A stretch of DNA of 64,000 nucleotides from Pseudomonas sp. Bout1 (lineage in GTDB: Bacteria > Pseudomonadota > Gammaproteobacteria > Pseudomonadales > Pseudomonadaceae). The position numbers were made by a program, and so were the translations under genes. Where the stretch lies: contig NZ_JAVIWK010000001.1 in the NCBI RefSeq assembly GCF_034314165.1, positions 2,185,001 to 2,249,000 on the forward strand, given 5' to 3'. The notes under the pieces are model-generated. The model did no database searches. It was given only the letters and a program-made list of their open reading frames with translations, and was not told the DNA's origin. Of this stretch, positions 33,732 to 41,006 are shown piece by piece (position 1 is the first letter of the stretch; each line of letters begins with the position of its first letter).

Positions 33732-35819
33732 ATGGCAAACCCGGACGCCCTGAATCAGCAGCGAGCTTCTAATCGCTTGCTGCAACCGACCGTCAAATCC
33801 CATCTGGCGTACACGCTGCTTTGTGCCTTGATCATGATGGTGATGTTCTCCCTGCTGCGCCTGGCGCTGCTGGTTTACAACCGTGAGATGATCCTCGACA
33901 CACCCGCCTCGACTTTCCTGGAAGCGTTCGCCAACGGCCTGCGCCTGGATATTCGCCTGGTGATGTATGTGCTGGTTCCGCTGCTGCTGGCCTTGTTCAG
34001 CGTACGGGCCATGGCGGCGCGCGGGTTCTTCCGCTTGTGGCTGACTGTCGCGTCGAGCATCGCCCTGTTCCTGGGCCTGATGGAGATGGACTTCTACCGC
34101 GAGTTCCACCAGCGCCTCAACGGCCTGGTCTTCCAGTATGTGAAGGAAGACCCGAAAACCGTGATGAGCATGCTCTGGTACGGGTTCCCGGTCGTGCGTT
34201 ACCTGCTGGCCTGGGCCGTGGGCACGCTGATCCTGAGCATCGCGTTTAAAGGTGCCGACCGTGCGACGCGCCCACGTGGCCCCTTCAGCGGCGGCAGCAT
34301 CGGCACCCGCCAGGTGGCGCCGTGGTACACACGCATCGCGGTGTTCGTGGTCTGCGTACTGATCGCCGTGGTCGCCATCCGTGGCACCCTGCGCCAGGGC
34401 CCGCCGCTGCGCTGGGGTGACGTGTACACCACCGACTCGAACTTCGCCAACCAGTTGGGCCTCAACGGTACCTTGTCGCTGATCTCGGCGGCGAAATCGC
34501 GCTTCTCCGAAGAGCGTTCGAACATCTGGAAAGCCACCCTGGAACAACCACTGGCCACCCAGACCGTGCGCGACATGCTGGTACTGCCGACCGAGAAACT
34601 GGTCGACGCCGACACCGCGGCCGTGCGCCGTGACTTCACGCCGCCGGCCGAGAAGACCCTGCCGATCAAGAACGTCGTGGTTATCCTGATGGAAAGCTTC
34701 GCCGGTCACTCGGTGGGCGCCCTGGGCCGGCCGGGCAACATCACGCCGTACTTCGACAAACTGTCCAAGGAAGGCCTGCTGTTCGACCGCTTCTTCTCCA
34801 ACGGTACCCATACCCACCAAGGTATGTTCGCCACCATGGCCTGCTTCCCGAACCTTCCAGGCTTCGAATACCTGATGCAGACCCCGGAAGGCAGCCACAA
34901 GCTGTCGGGCCTGCCGCAGCTGCTCAGTGCGCGCAAGTTTGACGACGTGTACGTCTACAACGGCGACTTCGCCTGGGACAACCAGTCGGGCTTCTTCAGC
35001 AACCAGGGCATGACCAACTTCATCGGGCGCAATGACTTCGTCAACCCGGTGTTCTCCGACCCGACGTGGGGCGTGTCCGACCAGGACATGTTCACCCGTG
35101 GCCTGGAAGAGCTGAAGGCGCGCGAAGGCGGCAAGCCGTTCTATGCGCTGCTGCAAACCCTGTCCAACCACACACCGTACGCGTTGCCGACGCCATTGCC
35201 GGTCGAGAAAGTCACCGACCGTGGCAGCCTCAACGAGCATTTGACGGCCATGCGCTACTCCGACTGGGCCCTGGGCCAATTCTTTGAAAAGGCCCGCAAG
35301 GAGCCGTACTTCAAGGAAACCCTGTTCGTGATCGTGGGCGACCACGGCTTCGGCAACGAGCAGCAGATTACCGAGATGGACCTGGGCCGCTTCAACGTGC
35401 CAATGCTGATGATTGCACCGGGCATGCAGGAGAAGTTTGGCGAGCGTGACCACACCGTGGGCACTCAGATCGACATCGTGCCGACCATCATGGGCCGCCT
35501 CGGTGGTGACACCCTGCACCAATGCTGGGGCCGTGACCTGCTCAACCTGCCGGAAGGCGACAAGGGCTTTGGCGTGATCAAACCGTCGGGCAGCGACCAG
35601 ACCGTCGCCTTGCTTACTGGTGACCGCGTACTGGTATTGCCGAAGGAAATGCCACCGAAGCTGTGGGAATACGAACTGGGCGCCAACCCCACCGGGAAAG
35701 TGATTCCAGAGTCGCCGGACGAGGCTGCGCTCAAGCAAAAGCTTGAATCGTTCCTACAGACCGCTACCAAGAGCCTGCTGGATAACACCGCAGGTGTCGT
35801 GGACGGCAAGCCGGACTAA
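33732..35819 (+). CDS. LtaS-like membrane sulfatase/phosphoglycerol transferase
   Basis: A 695-residue inner-membrane protein: about five hydrophobic segments in residues 25-220, then a periplasmic sulfatase/alkaline-phosphatase-fold domain. Catalytic landmarks of LtaS/OpgB relatives are present: VVILMESFAGHSVG (metal-binding Glu near 320), SNGTHTHQGMFATMACFPN (Thr nucleophile near 358) and IVGDHGFGNEQQ (Asp-His near 535). Gram-negatives lack lipoteichoic acid, so the likely task is phosphoglycerol or phosphoethanolamine transfer to periplasmic glucans or lipids; this is inference. A bidirectional terminator follows. Confidence 0.88.
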   Translation: MANPDALNQQRASNRLLQPTVKSHLAYTLLCALIMMVMFSLLRLALLVYNREMILDTPASTFLEAFANGLRLDIRLVMYVLVPLLLALFSVRAMAARGFFRLWLTVASSIALFLGLMEMDFYREFHQRLNGLVFQYVKEDPKTVMSMLWYGFPVVRYLLAWAVGTLILSIAFKGADRATRPRGPFSGGSIGTRQVAPWYTRIAVFVVCVLIAVVAIRGTLRQGPPLRWGDVYTTDSNFANQLGLNGTLSLISAAKSRFSEERSNIWKATLEQPLATQTVRDMLVLPTEKLVDADTAAVRRDFTPPAEKTLPIKNVVVILMESFAGHSVGALGRPGNITPYFDKLSKEGLLFDRFFSNGTHTHQGMFATMACFPNLPGFEYLMQTPEGSHKLSGLPQLLSARKFDDVYVYNGDFAWDNQSGFFSNQGMTNFIGRNDFVNPVFSDPTWGVSDQDMFTRGLEELKAREGGKPFYALLQTLSNHTPYALPTPLPVEKVTDRGSLNEHLTAMRYSDWALGQFFEKARKEPYFKETLFVIVGDHGFGNEQQITEMDLGRFNVPMLMIAPGMQEKFGERDHTVGTQIDIVPTIMGRLGGDTLHQCWGRDLLNLPEGDKGFGVIKPSGSDQTVALLTGDRVLVLPKEMPPKLWEYELGANPTGKVIPESPDEAALKQKLESFLQTATKSLLDNTAGVVDGKPD

Positions 35820-35830
35820 ACACCGCGCAT

Positions 35831-35862
35831 AAAAAAAGAGGCCTTTTAGGCCTCTTTTTTTT
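35831..35862. terminator. bidirectional intrinsic terminator
   Basis: A7-GAGGCC-TTTT-(A)GGCCTC-T8: the stem is flanked by A- and T-runs and can serve both the LtaS-like gene and the convergent DUF3309 gene. Confidence 0.92.
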
Positions 35863-35877
35863 GCGCTGTTAAATGCG

Positions 35878-36030
35878 TTATATCTTGCCGAGCAACAACA
35901 GAATCAACAGCACTACCAACACAGTACCGAGAATACCCGATGGCCCGTAACCCCAGTTACGTGAGTGAGGGAACACTGGCAAACCGCCGACCAGCAGGAG
36001 GATCAGAATAATGATAAGAATGAGGCTCAT
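35878..36030 (-). CDS. DUF3309 family small hydrophobic peptide, 50 residues
   Basis: Reading the minus strand from ATG 36030 gives MSLILIIILILLLVGGLPVF, then PHSRNWGYGPSGILGTVLVV and LLILLLLGKI, then TAA. This is the DUF3309 pattern: a hydrophobic helix, a short HSRNWGYGPSG turn, and a second hydrophobic helix. AAGGA lies nine bases upstream. The gene is short but both termini, the ribosome-binding site and the terminator fit. Members are membrane peptides of unknown role, often found in stress contexts. Confidence 0.88.
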   Translation of the reverse strand: MSLILIIILILLLVGGLPVFPHSRNWGYGPSGILGTVLVVLLILLLLGKI

Positions 36031-36220
36031 GTTTTGTTTTCCTTATTGTCTTCTGAAAAGACCTGTTATTTAACGGGTAGGCCCGACAGTTAGTACGGAC
36101 GCCTTAATAACTCCGACCGGTTCGTTGGGCAGAAAATTCCGTGTTTTTTTAAAGCTTTTTGCTAACCTGCTTATTTCCTTTAACTGCGTTGCAAATACCC
36201 CTCCTTAGTTTAAATAAATT

Positions 36221-36247
36221 GAACTTGGCGGGTTTCCCGCTATCCGA
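36221..36247 (+). promoter_or_regulatory. possible AlgU (sigma-22/RpoE-type) promoter upstream of the SDR gene
   Basis: GAACTT (36221-36226), a 16-base spacer, then TCCGA (36243-36247), against the known consensus GAACTT-N16/17-TCTGA. The spacer contains a perfect palindrome GCGGG-TTT-CCCGC. It sits about 113 bases upstream of the ATG. The rest of the 329-base gap 36031-36359 is A+T rich without other clear signals. Confidence 0.45.
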
Positions 36248-36359
36248 CCCGGGCCTCGGTTTGCCTGGGGCATTCAGCAGTCTGATGGTGCGTGGGTGCG
36301 GGAAAAACCTTCGCTACACTGCGGCTCACTTCTTCCGTGAACCACAAGGCTACTTTCCT

Positions 36360-37175
36360 ATGCAAAATCGCATGATGATCACCGGCGCCGGTTCCGGCCT
36401 GGGTCGCGAAATCGCTCTGCGCTGGGCCCGTGAGGGTTGGCAGCTGGCCTTGTCGGATGTCAGCGAAGCGGGCCTGCAAGAAACCCTGAAGTTGGTGCGC
36501 CAGGCCGGCGGTGACGGCTTCACCCAGCGTTGCGACGTGCGCGACTACAGCCAGCTCACCGCCTTCGCACAGGCCTGTGAAGAAAAGCTCGGCGGCATCG
36601 ACGTGATCGTCAACAACGCCGGCGTGGCGTCGGGCGGCTTCTTCAGCGAGTTGTCCCTGGAAGACTGGGACTGGCAGATCGCAATCAACCTGATGGGCGT
36701 GGTCAAGGGCTGCAAGGCGTTCCTGCCGCTGCTGGAAAAGAGCAAGGGCCGCATCATCAATATTGCCTCCATGGCCGCCCTGATGCAGGGCCCGGCCATG
36801 AGCAACTACAACGTGGCCAAGGCCGGCGTGGTGGCGCTCTCGGAAAGCCTGCTGGTGGAACTCAAGCAACAGGAAGTGGGTGTGCACGTGGTGTGCCCGT
36901 CGTTCTTCCAGACCAACCTGCTGGATTCGTTTCGCGGGCCGACGCCAGCGATGAAGGCCCAGGTGGGCAAGCTGCTGGAAAGCTCGCCGATCACTGCCGC
37001 AGAAATTGCCGACTACATCTACCAGCAGGTGGCGCAAGGGCAATTCATGATCCTGCCCCACGAGCAGGGGCGCATGGCCTGGGCGTTGAAGCAGAAGAAC
37101 CCGCAGTTGCTGTATGACGAAATGACGGTGATGGCAGACAAGATGCGGGCCAAGGCCCAGTCGCTCAAAGCCTGA
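36360..37175 (+). CDS. short-chain dehydrogenase/reductase
   Basis: A 271-residue NAD(P)-dependent Rossmann-fold enzyme. It has the cofactor motif TGAGSGLGREIA near residue 8, NNAGVASGG near 83, the catalytic Ser in INIASMAALMQGP near 134 and YNVAK (Tyr/Lys) near 149, followed by VVCPSFFQTNLL, the PG-type segment. The ATG at 36360 begins exactly at the first beta-strand; an upstream in-frame extension adds only low-complexity leader. Substrate unknown. It may be stress-inducible if the AlgU-like promoter is real. Confidence 0.9.
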   Translation: MQNRMMITGAGSGLGREIALRWAREGWQLALSDVSEAGLQETLKLVRQAGGDGFTQRCDVRDYSQLTAFAQACEEKLGGIDVIVNNAGVASGGFFSELSLEDWDWQIAINLMGVVKGCKAFLPLLEKSKGRIINIASMAALMQGPAMSNYNVAKAGVVALSESLLVELKQQEVGVHVVCPSFFQTNLLDSFRGPTPAMKAQVGKLLESSPITAAEIADYIYQQVAQGQFMILPHEQGRMAWALKQKNPQLLYDEMTVMADKMRAKAQSLKA

Positions 37176-37370
37176 ACATGTCCACTTTCCCTGTGGTGAG
37201 AGGCTTGGTCCCTCACCACAGGGGCCGCGACGCTATATACATTGCGTTTAAGCCTTGGGTGCAGTTCGCGACTAATCGTCCGCTGTCTGTAAGGTGATTT
37301 ACCAGTCTGTGTAAGACATGCCTGTTTAGCCTGGGGGTCATTGATGGTGGTAGGCGGGGAGTGCATGGTC

Positions 37371-37401
37371 GGGGTTCGGTAACTTAAAAAGGACGAACCC
37401 C
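37371..37401 (+). promoter_or_regulatory. leader hairpin with the csrA-type ribosome-binding site in its loop
   Basis: GGGGTTCG (37371-37378) and CGAACCCC (37394-37401) form a perfect 8-base stem whose last base abuts the ATG at 37402. The 15-base loop ends in AAAAAGGA, so the Shine-Dalgarno GGA sits at the base of the 3' stem arm. GGA in a hairpin loop over the ribosome-binding site is the classical CsrA/RsmA recognition element. Confidence 0.7.
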
Positions 37402-37611
37402 ATGTTGGTATTAAGCCGCGCGGTAGGCGAAATAATCTCGGTGGGCGACCAGATCACTGTGCGCATTCTGGAAGTGAACGGTACCCAAGTGAAGCTCGGC
37501 GTGGAAGCGCCGGTGGGGGTCAACGTGCACCGGGCGGAGGTCTATCAGAAGATCCTCAGGCGCCAGAGGCAACAGGCCACGACCCATCCGGTGCCTGTGC
37601 CCAATCCATGA
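37402..37611 (+). CDS. csrA: CsrA/RsmA-family carbon storage regulator (divergent paralogue)
   Basis: An RNA-binding translational regulator of 69 residues: [55 protein letters not shown]. It keeps the key positions (Leu4, Arg6, the VHR Arg near 44) but differs from canonical RsmA/RsmE at many others (LSRAVGE for LTRKVGE, GVEAP for GINAP, basic QRQQ tail). It is probably an additional copy in a genome with more canonical paralogues. The leader hairpin suggests autoregulation or regulation by a paralogue. It converges with yheU, with three bases between the stop codons. Confidence 0.92.
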   Translation: MLVLSRAVGEIISVGDQITVRILEVNGTQVKLGVEAPVGVNVHRAEVYQKILRRQRQQATTHPVPVPNP

Positions 37612-37614
37612 TGG

Positions 37615-37842
37615 TCAGTCGAACAGATGCTTGGGCACATCGTGCTTGAGCATCAACTGGCACTGCTCGCTCTCGGGGTCGAAGACAATCAGCGCCTGGC
37701 CCTTGGTCAGTGCCTGGCGTACCCGCAGCACCCGGGTTTCCAGGGGCGTGTCGTCCCCATTGTCGGTACCGTCGCGGGTCACGAAGTCTTCGATGAGGCG
37801 GGTCAGGGTATCGACTTCAAGTGCATCGTAGGGAATCAGCAT
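37615..37842 (-). CDS. YheU family protein
   Basis: A 75-residue cytoplasmic protein starting MLIPYDALEVDTLTRLIEDFVTRDGTD, the YheU/UPF0270 signature (IPxxxLxxETLxxLIEeFVtReGTDYG), then RQALTKGQALIVFDPESEQCQLM. The family is conserved in gammaproteobacteria and of unknown function. Convergent with the csrA-type gene. Confidence 0.93.
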   Translation of the reverse strand: MLIPYDALEVDTLTRLIEDFVTRDGTDNGDDTPLETRVLRVRQALTKGQALIVFDPESEQCQLMLKHDVPKHLFD

Positions 37843-37901
37843 ACAAGCCTCAGCTAAGGAATCCCGGCGATGCTACTGCGCCGGGATCCCAGTTGCCAGT
37901 C

Positions 37902-39086
37902 TCAGGTTTTTTGGCCCACCAGGCTGTCCACCGATGGCACGCGGGTATCACTCTCCATTTGCGTGTCGTGTTCGATCTGATGGCTGAACCGGTCGAGCGA
38001 GCCTTTGGCCGGCTGCGCATCGCTGGCGAACACTGGCGGGCTGAGGATATAAGCGCCCAACAGGCGGCTTAGTGCCGCCAGGCTGTCGATGTGCGTGCGC
38101 TCATAGCCATGGGTGGCGTCGCAACCAAATGCCAGCAGCGCGGTACGAATGTCGTGCCCGGCGGTCACCGCCGAATGCGCGTCGCTGAAGTAATAGCGAA
38201 ACAGATCGCGGCGCACCGGCAGTTCATTTTCCGCCGCCAGGCGCAGCAGGTGGCGTGACAGGTGATAGTCATACGGCCCGCCGGAATCCTGCATCGCCAC
38301 ACTCACCGCGTGTTCGCTGGAGTGCTGCTCGTGGGCCACCGGGGCGATGTCGATACCGACGAATTCACTCACATCCCACGGCAATGCTGCCGCCGCGCCG
38401 CTGCCGGTTTCTTCGGTGATGGTAAACAGCGGGTGGCAGTCGATCAGCAGTGGCTGGCCGCTGTCGACAATCGCCTTGAGCGCCGCCAGCAGTGCCGCAA
38501 CCCCAGCTTTATCGTCCAGGTGGCGGGCGCTGATATGGCCGCTCTCGGTGAACTCGGGCAGCGGGTCGAAGGCGACAAAATCGCCGACGCTGATGCCCAG
38601 CGAATCACAGTCGGCGCGGGTGGCACAGTAGGCGTCCAGGCGCAGTTCAATGTGGTCCCAACTGATGGGCATTTCATCCACGGCGGTATTGAACGCGTGC
38701 CCCGAGGCCATCAGCGGCAGCACGCTGCCACGGATCACGCCGTTATCGGTAAACAGGCTGACACGGCTGCCTTCGGCAAACCGGCTGGACCAGCAGCCCA
38801 CTGGCGCGAGGGTCAGGCGGCCGTTTTCCTTGATCGCCCGCACGGCGGCGCCGATGGTGTCCAGGTGCGCGGACACGGCGCGGTCGGGACTGTTTTTCTG
38901 GCCCTTGAGGGTGGCGCGAATGGTGCCGCGCCGGGTCATTTCAAAGGGAATGCCCAGCTCTTCAAGGCGCTCGGCAACGTAGCGCACGATGGTGTCGGTA
39001 AACCCGGTGGGGCTGGGGATGGCGAGCATCTCCAGCAGCACTTTTTGCAGGTAAGCAAGATCCGGTTCGGGGATGGTTCGGGTCAT
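37902..39086 (-). CDS. NAGGN-system M42 family peptidase
   Basis: A 394-residue metallopeptidase-like protein of the trio encoded with N-acetylglutaminylglutamine amide (NAGGN) synthesis. M42-type metal and catalytic positions are visible: VSAHLDTIGA (His/Asp), ARHLDDKAGVAALLAAL (bridging Asp), FTITEETGSGAA (Glu pair), FVGIDIAP (Asp) and TAGHDIRTA...YERTHIDSL (His). The start at 39086 follows CAGGAG; the upstream open frame runs into a REP. It is transcribed after the two biosynthetic genes. Its role in NAGGN turnover or processing is inferred from context. Confidence 0.9.
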   Translation of the reverse strand: MTRTIPEPDLAYLQKVLLEMLAIPSPTGFTDTIVRYVAERLEELGIPFEMTRRGTIRATLKGQKNSPDRAVSAHLDTIGAAVRAIKENGRLTLAPVGCWSSRFAEGSRVSLFTDNGVIRGSVLPLMASGHAFNTAVDEMPISWDHIELRLDAYCATRADCDSLGISVGDFVAFDPLPEFTESGHISARHLDDKAGVAALLAALKAIVDSGQPLLIDCHPLFTITEETGSGAAAALPWDVSEFVGIDIAPVAHEQHSSEHAVSVAMQDSGGPYDYHLSRHLLRLAAENELPVRRDLFRYYFSDAHSAVTAGHDIRTALLAFGCDATHGYERTHIDSLAALSRLLGAYILSPPVFASDAQPAKGSLDRFSHQIEHDTQMESDTRVPSVDSLVGQKT

Positions 39087-39167
39087 GGAAACTCCTGATG
39101 AGTTGAGGGCATCGATGGTTTCGATGAGTGGGCCATGGGCTAGAGAGTCATCGACTGTTCCGACCCC

Positions 39168-39235
39168 ATCGCGGGCAAGCCCGGCTCCCACATTGGAGTG
39201 CATTCCACGTGTGGGAGCGGGCTTGCCCGCGAAGG
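39168..39235. repeat. REP pair within the NAGGN operon
   Basis: TCGCGGGCAAGCCCGGCTCCCACA and GTGTGGGAGCGGGCTTGCCCGCGA, inverted around ~18 bases, between the ligase and peptidase genes. Confidence 0.9.
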
Positions 39236-39257
39236 CGCCAGTCAAGGCAACACTTTC

Positions 39258-41003
39258 TCAAGCCGTCGGTTGGCTGTGCGGAAACAACAGGTCCACAAAC
39301 TTTTCAGCCGTCGGCTGCGGTTCGTGGTTGGCCAGCCCGGCCCGTTCGTTGGCTTCGATGAATACGTATTCCGGTTGGTCAGCGGCCGGCACCATCAGGT
39401 CCAGGCCCACCATCGGAATGTCCAGGGCGCGGGCCGCACGCACGGCGGCGTCGACCAGCGTCGGGTGCAGAATGGCCGTGACGTCTTCCAGGCAACCGCC
39501 GGTGTGCAGGTTGGCGGTACGCCGCACCGCCAGGCGTTCGCCACGGGGCAGGATGCTGCTGTAGTCATAGCCGGCAGCCTGCAGGGTGCGTTGGGTTTCG
39601 TGGTCCAGGGGGATTTTGCTTTCGCCGTCGGTGGCGGCCTGGCGTCGGCGGCTCTGGGCCTCGATCAGCGCGCCGATGGAGTGCTGGCCGTCGCCGGTGA
39701 CTTCCGCGGGGCGGCGAATGGCGGCGGCGACCACTTCAAAACCGATCACCAGAATGCGCAGGTCGAGCCCTTCGTGGAAGCTTTCCAGCAGCACCCGTGT
39801 GTCGAACTGGCGGGCCGCTTCAATCGCTTTTTGCACCTCTTCAATACTCTGCAAATCCACCGCCACGCCCTGGCCTTGCTCGCCATCCAGCGGTTTGACG
39901 ACGATGCGCTGATGCTCGTCGAGGAACTCCAGGTTGTCATCGGCACTGCCCGCCAACTGTTGTTGCGGCAGGTTCAAACCGGCGGCCTTGAGCACTTTGT
40001 GGGTCAGGCTCTTGTCCTGGCACAGGGTCATACTGATGGCGCTGGTCAGGTCACTCAGGGATTCGCGACAGCGCACCCGGCGGCCACCGTGGCTTAAGGT
40101 GAACAGCCCGGCATCGGCGTCATCGACCTGCACATCGATCCCGCGCCGATGGGCTTCCTCAACGATGATCCGCGCATACGGATTGAATTCCGCTTGCGGG
40201 CCGGGGCCGAGGAACAATGGCTGGTTGATGCCGTTCTTGCGCTTGATGGCAAAGGTGGTCAGGGCGCGAAAACCGAGCTTGGCGTAAAGACTTTTCGCCT
40301 GGCGGTTATCGTGCAGCACCGACAGGTCGAGGTAGCTCAGGCCACGGCTCATGAAGTGTTCGATCAGGTGGCGCACCAGCACTTCGCCCACGCCGGGGCG
40401 CGAGCATTGCGGGTCCACCGCCAGGCACCAGAGGCTGCAACCGTTCTCCGGGTCGTGGAAGGCTTTCTGGTGGTTCAGGCCCATCACGCTACCGATCACC
40501 GCGCCGTTGTCTTCGTCCTCGGCCAGCCAATACACCGGGCCGCCCTGATGACGCGGGGTGAGCAGCGCCGGGTCCACCGGCAACATGCCGCGGCCCTGAT
40601 ACAGCTGGTTCACTGCCTGCCAGTCCGCTTCGCTTTGCGCGCGGCGAATACGAAAGCCGCGAAACACCCGGGTCGCCGGACGATAGTCGGTGAACCACAG
40701 GCGCAACGTATCGGAGGGGTCGAGAAACAACTGCTGCGGGTCAATCCCCAGGATCTGCTGCGGCGCCGCCACATACAGTGCGATGTCGCGCTCGCCGGGC
40801 TGCTCGTTGAGCAACTCCAGGGCCAGGCTCGCCGGGTCGGGAAACGTATGGCCGATCAACAGCCGGCCCCAGCCGCAATGCACGGCAATCGGCGTAGGGC
40901 CCAGCTCGCTGCCGTCTTCGGCAAAGCGGGCTTGCAGGCGCTCGTAGGAGGGCGCCTGGCCCCGCAGCAAACGTTGGCTGTAAGCCGTGGCATGAGGTTT
41001 CAT
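39258..41003 (-). CDS. ngg: N-acetylglutaminylglutamine synthetase (GNAT + ATP-grasp)
   Basis: Makes N-acetylglutaminylglutamine, precursor of the dipeptide osmolyte NAGGN. The 581-residue fusion has an acetyltransferase domain at about 110-260 (acetyl-CoA site LAVDPQCSRPGVGEVLVRHLIEHF) and an ATP-grasp domain at about 290-575: KVLKAAGLNLPQQQ, the nucleotide-binding RIVVKPLDGEQGQGVAVDL near 365, and VGLDLMVPA...YVFIEANERAGLANHEPQPT at the C-terminus. It starts three bases after the asnO stop, so it is co-translated. The family is induced by high osmolarity in P. aeruginosa and Sinorhizobium. Confidence 0.93.
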   Translation of the reverse strand: MKPHATAYSQRLLRGQAPSYERLQARFAEDGSELGPTPIAVHCGWGRLLIGHTFPDPASLALELLNEQPGERDIALYVAAPQQILGIDPQQLFLDPSDTLRLWFTDYRPATRVFRGFRIRRAQSEADWQAVNQLYQGRGMLPVDPALLTPRHQGGPVYWLAEDEDNGAVIGSVMGLNHQKAFHDPENGCSLWCLAVDPQCSRPGVGEVLVRHLIEHFMSRGLSYLDLSVLHDNRQAKSLYAKLGFRALTTFAIKRKNGINQPLFLGPGPQAEFNPYARIIVEEAHRRGIDVQVDDADAGLFTLSHGGRRVRCRESLSDLTSAISMTLCQDKSLTHKVLKAAGLNLPQQQLAGSADDNLEFLDEHQRIVVKPLDGEQGQGVAVDLQSIEEVQKAIEAARQFDTRVLLESFHEGLDLRILVIGFEVVAAAIRRPAEVTGDGQHSIGALIEAQSRRRQAATDGESKIPLDHETQRTLQAAGYDYSSILPRGERLAVRRTANLHTGGCLEDVTAILHPTLVDAAVRAARALDIPMVGLDLMVPAADQPEYVFIEANERAGLANHEPQPTAEKFVDLLFPHSQPTA

Positions 41004-41006
41004 GAA

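Noticed and set aside
33693-35738. 681-residue open frame antisense to the LtaS-like gene
   Set aside because: It is a mirror of a GC-rich gene, without a domain.
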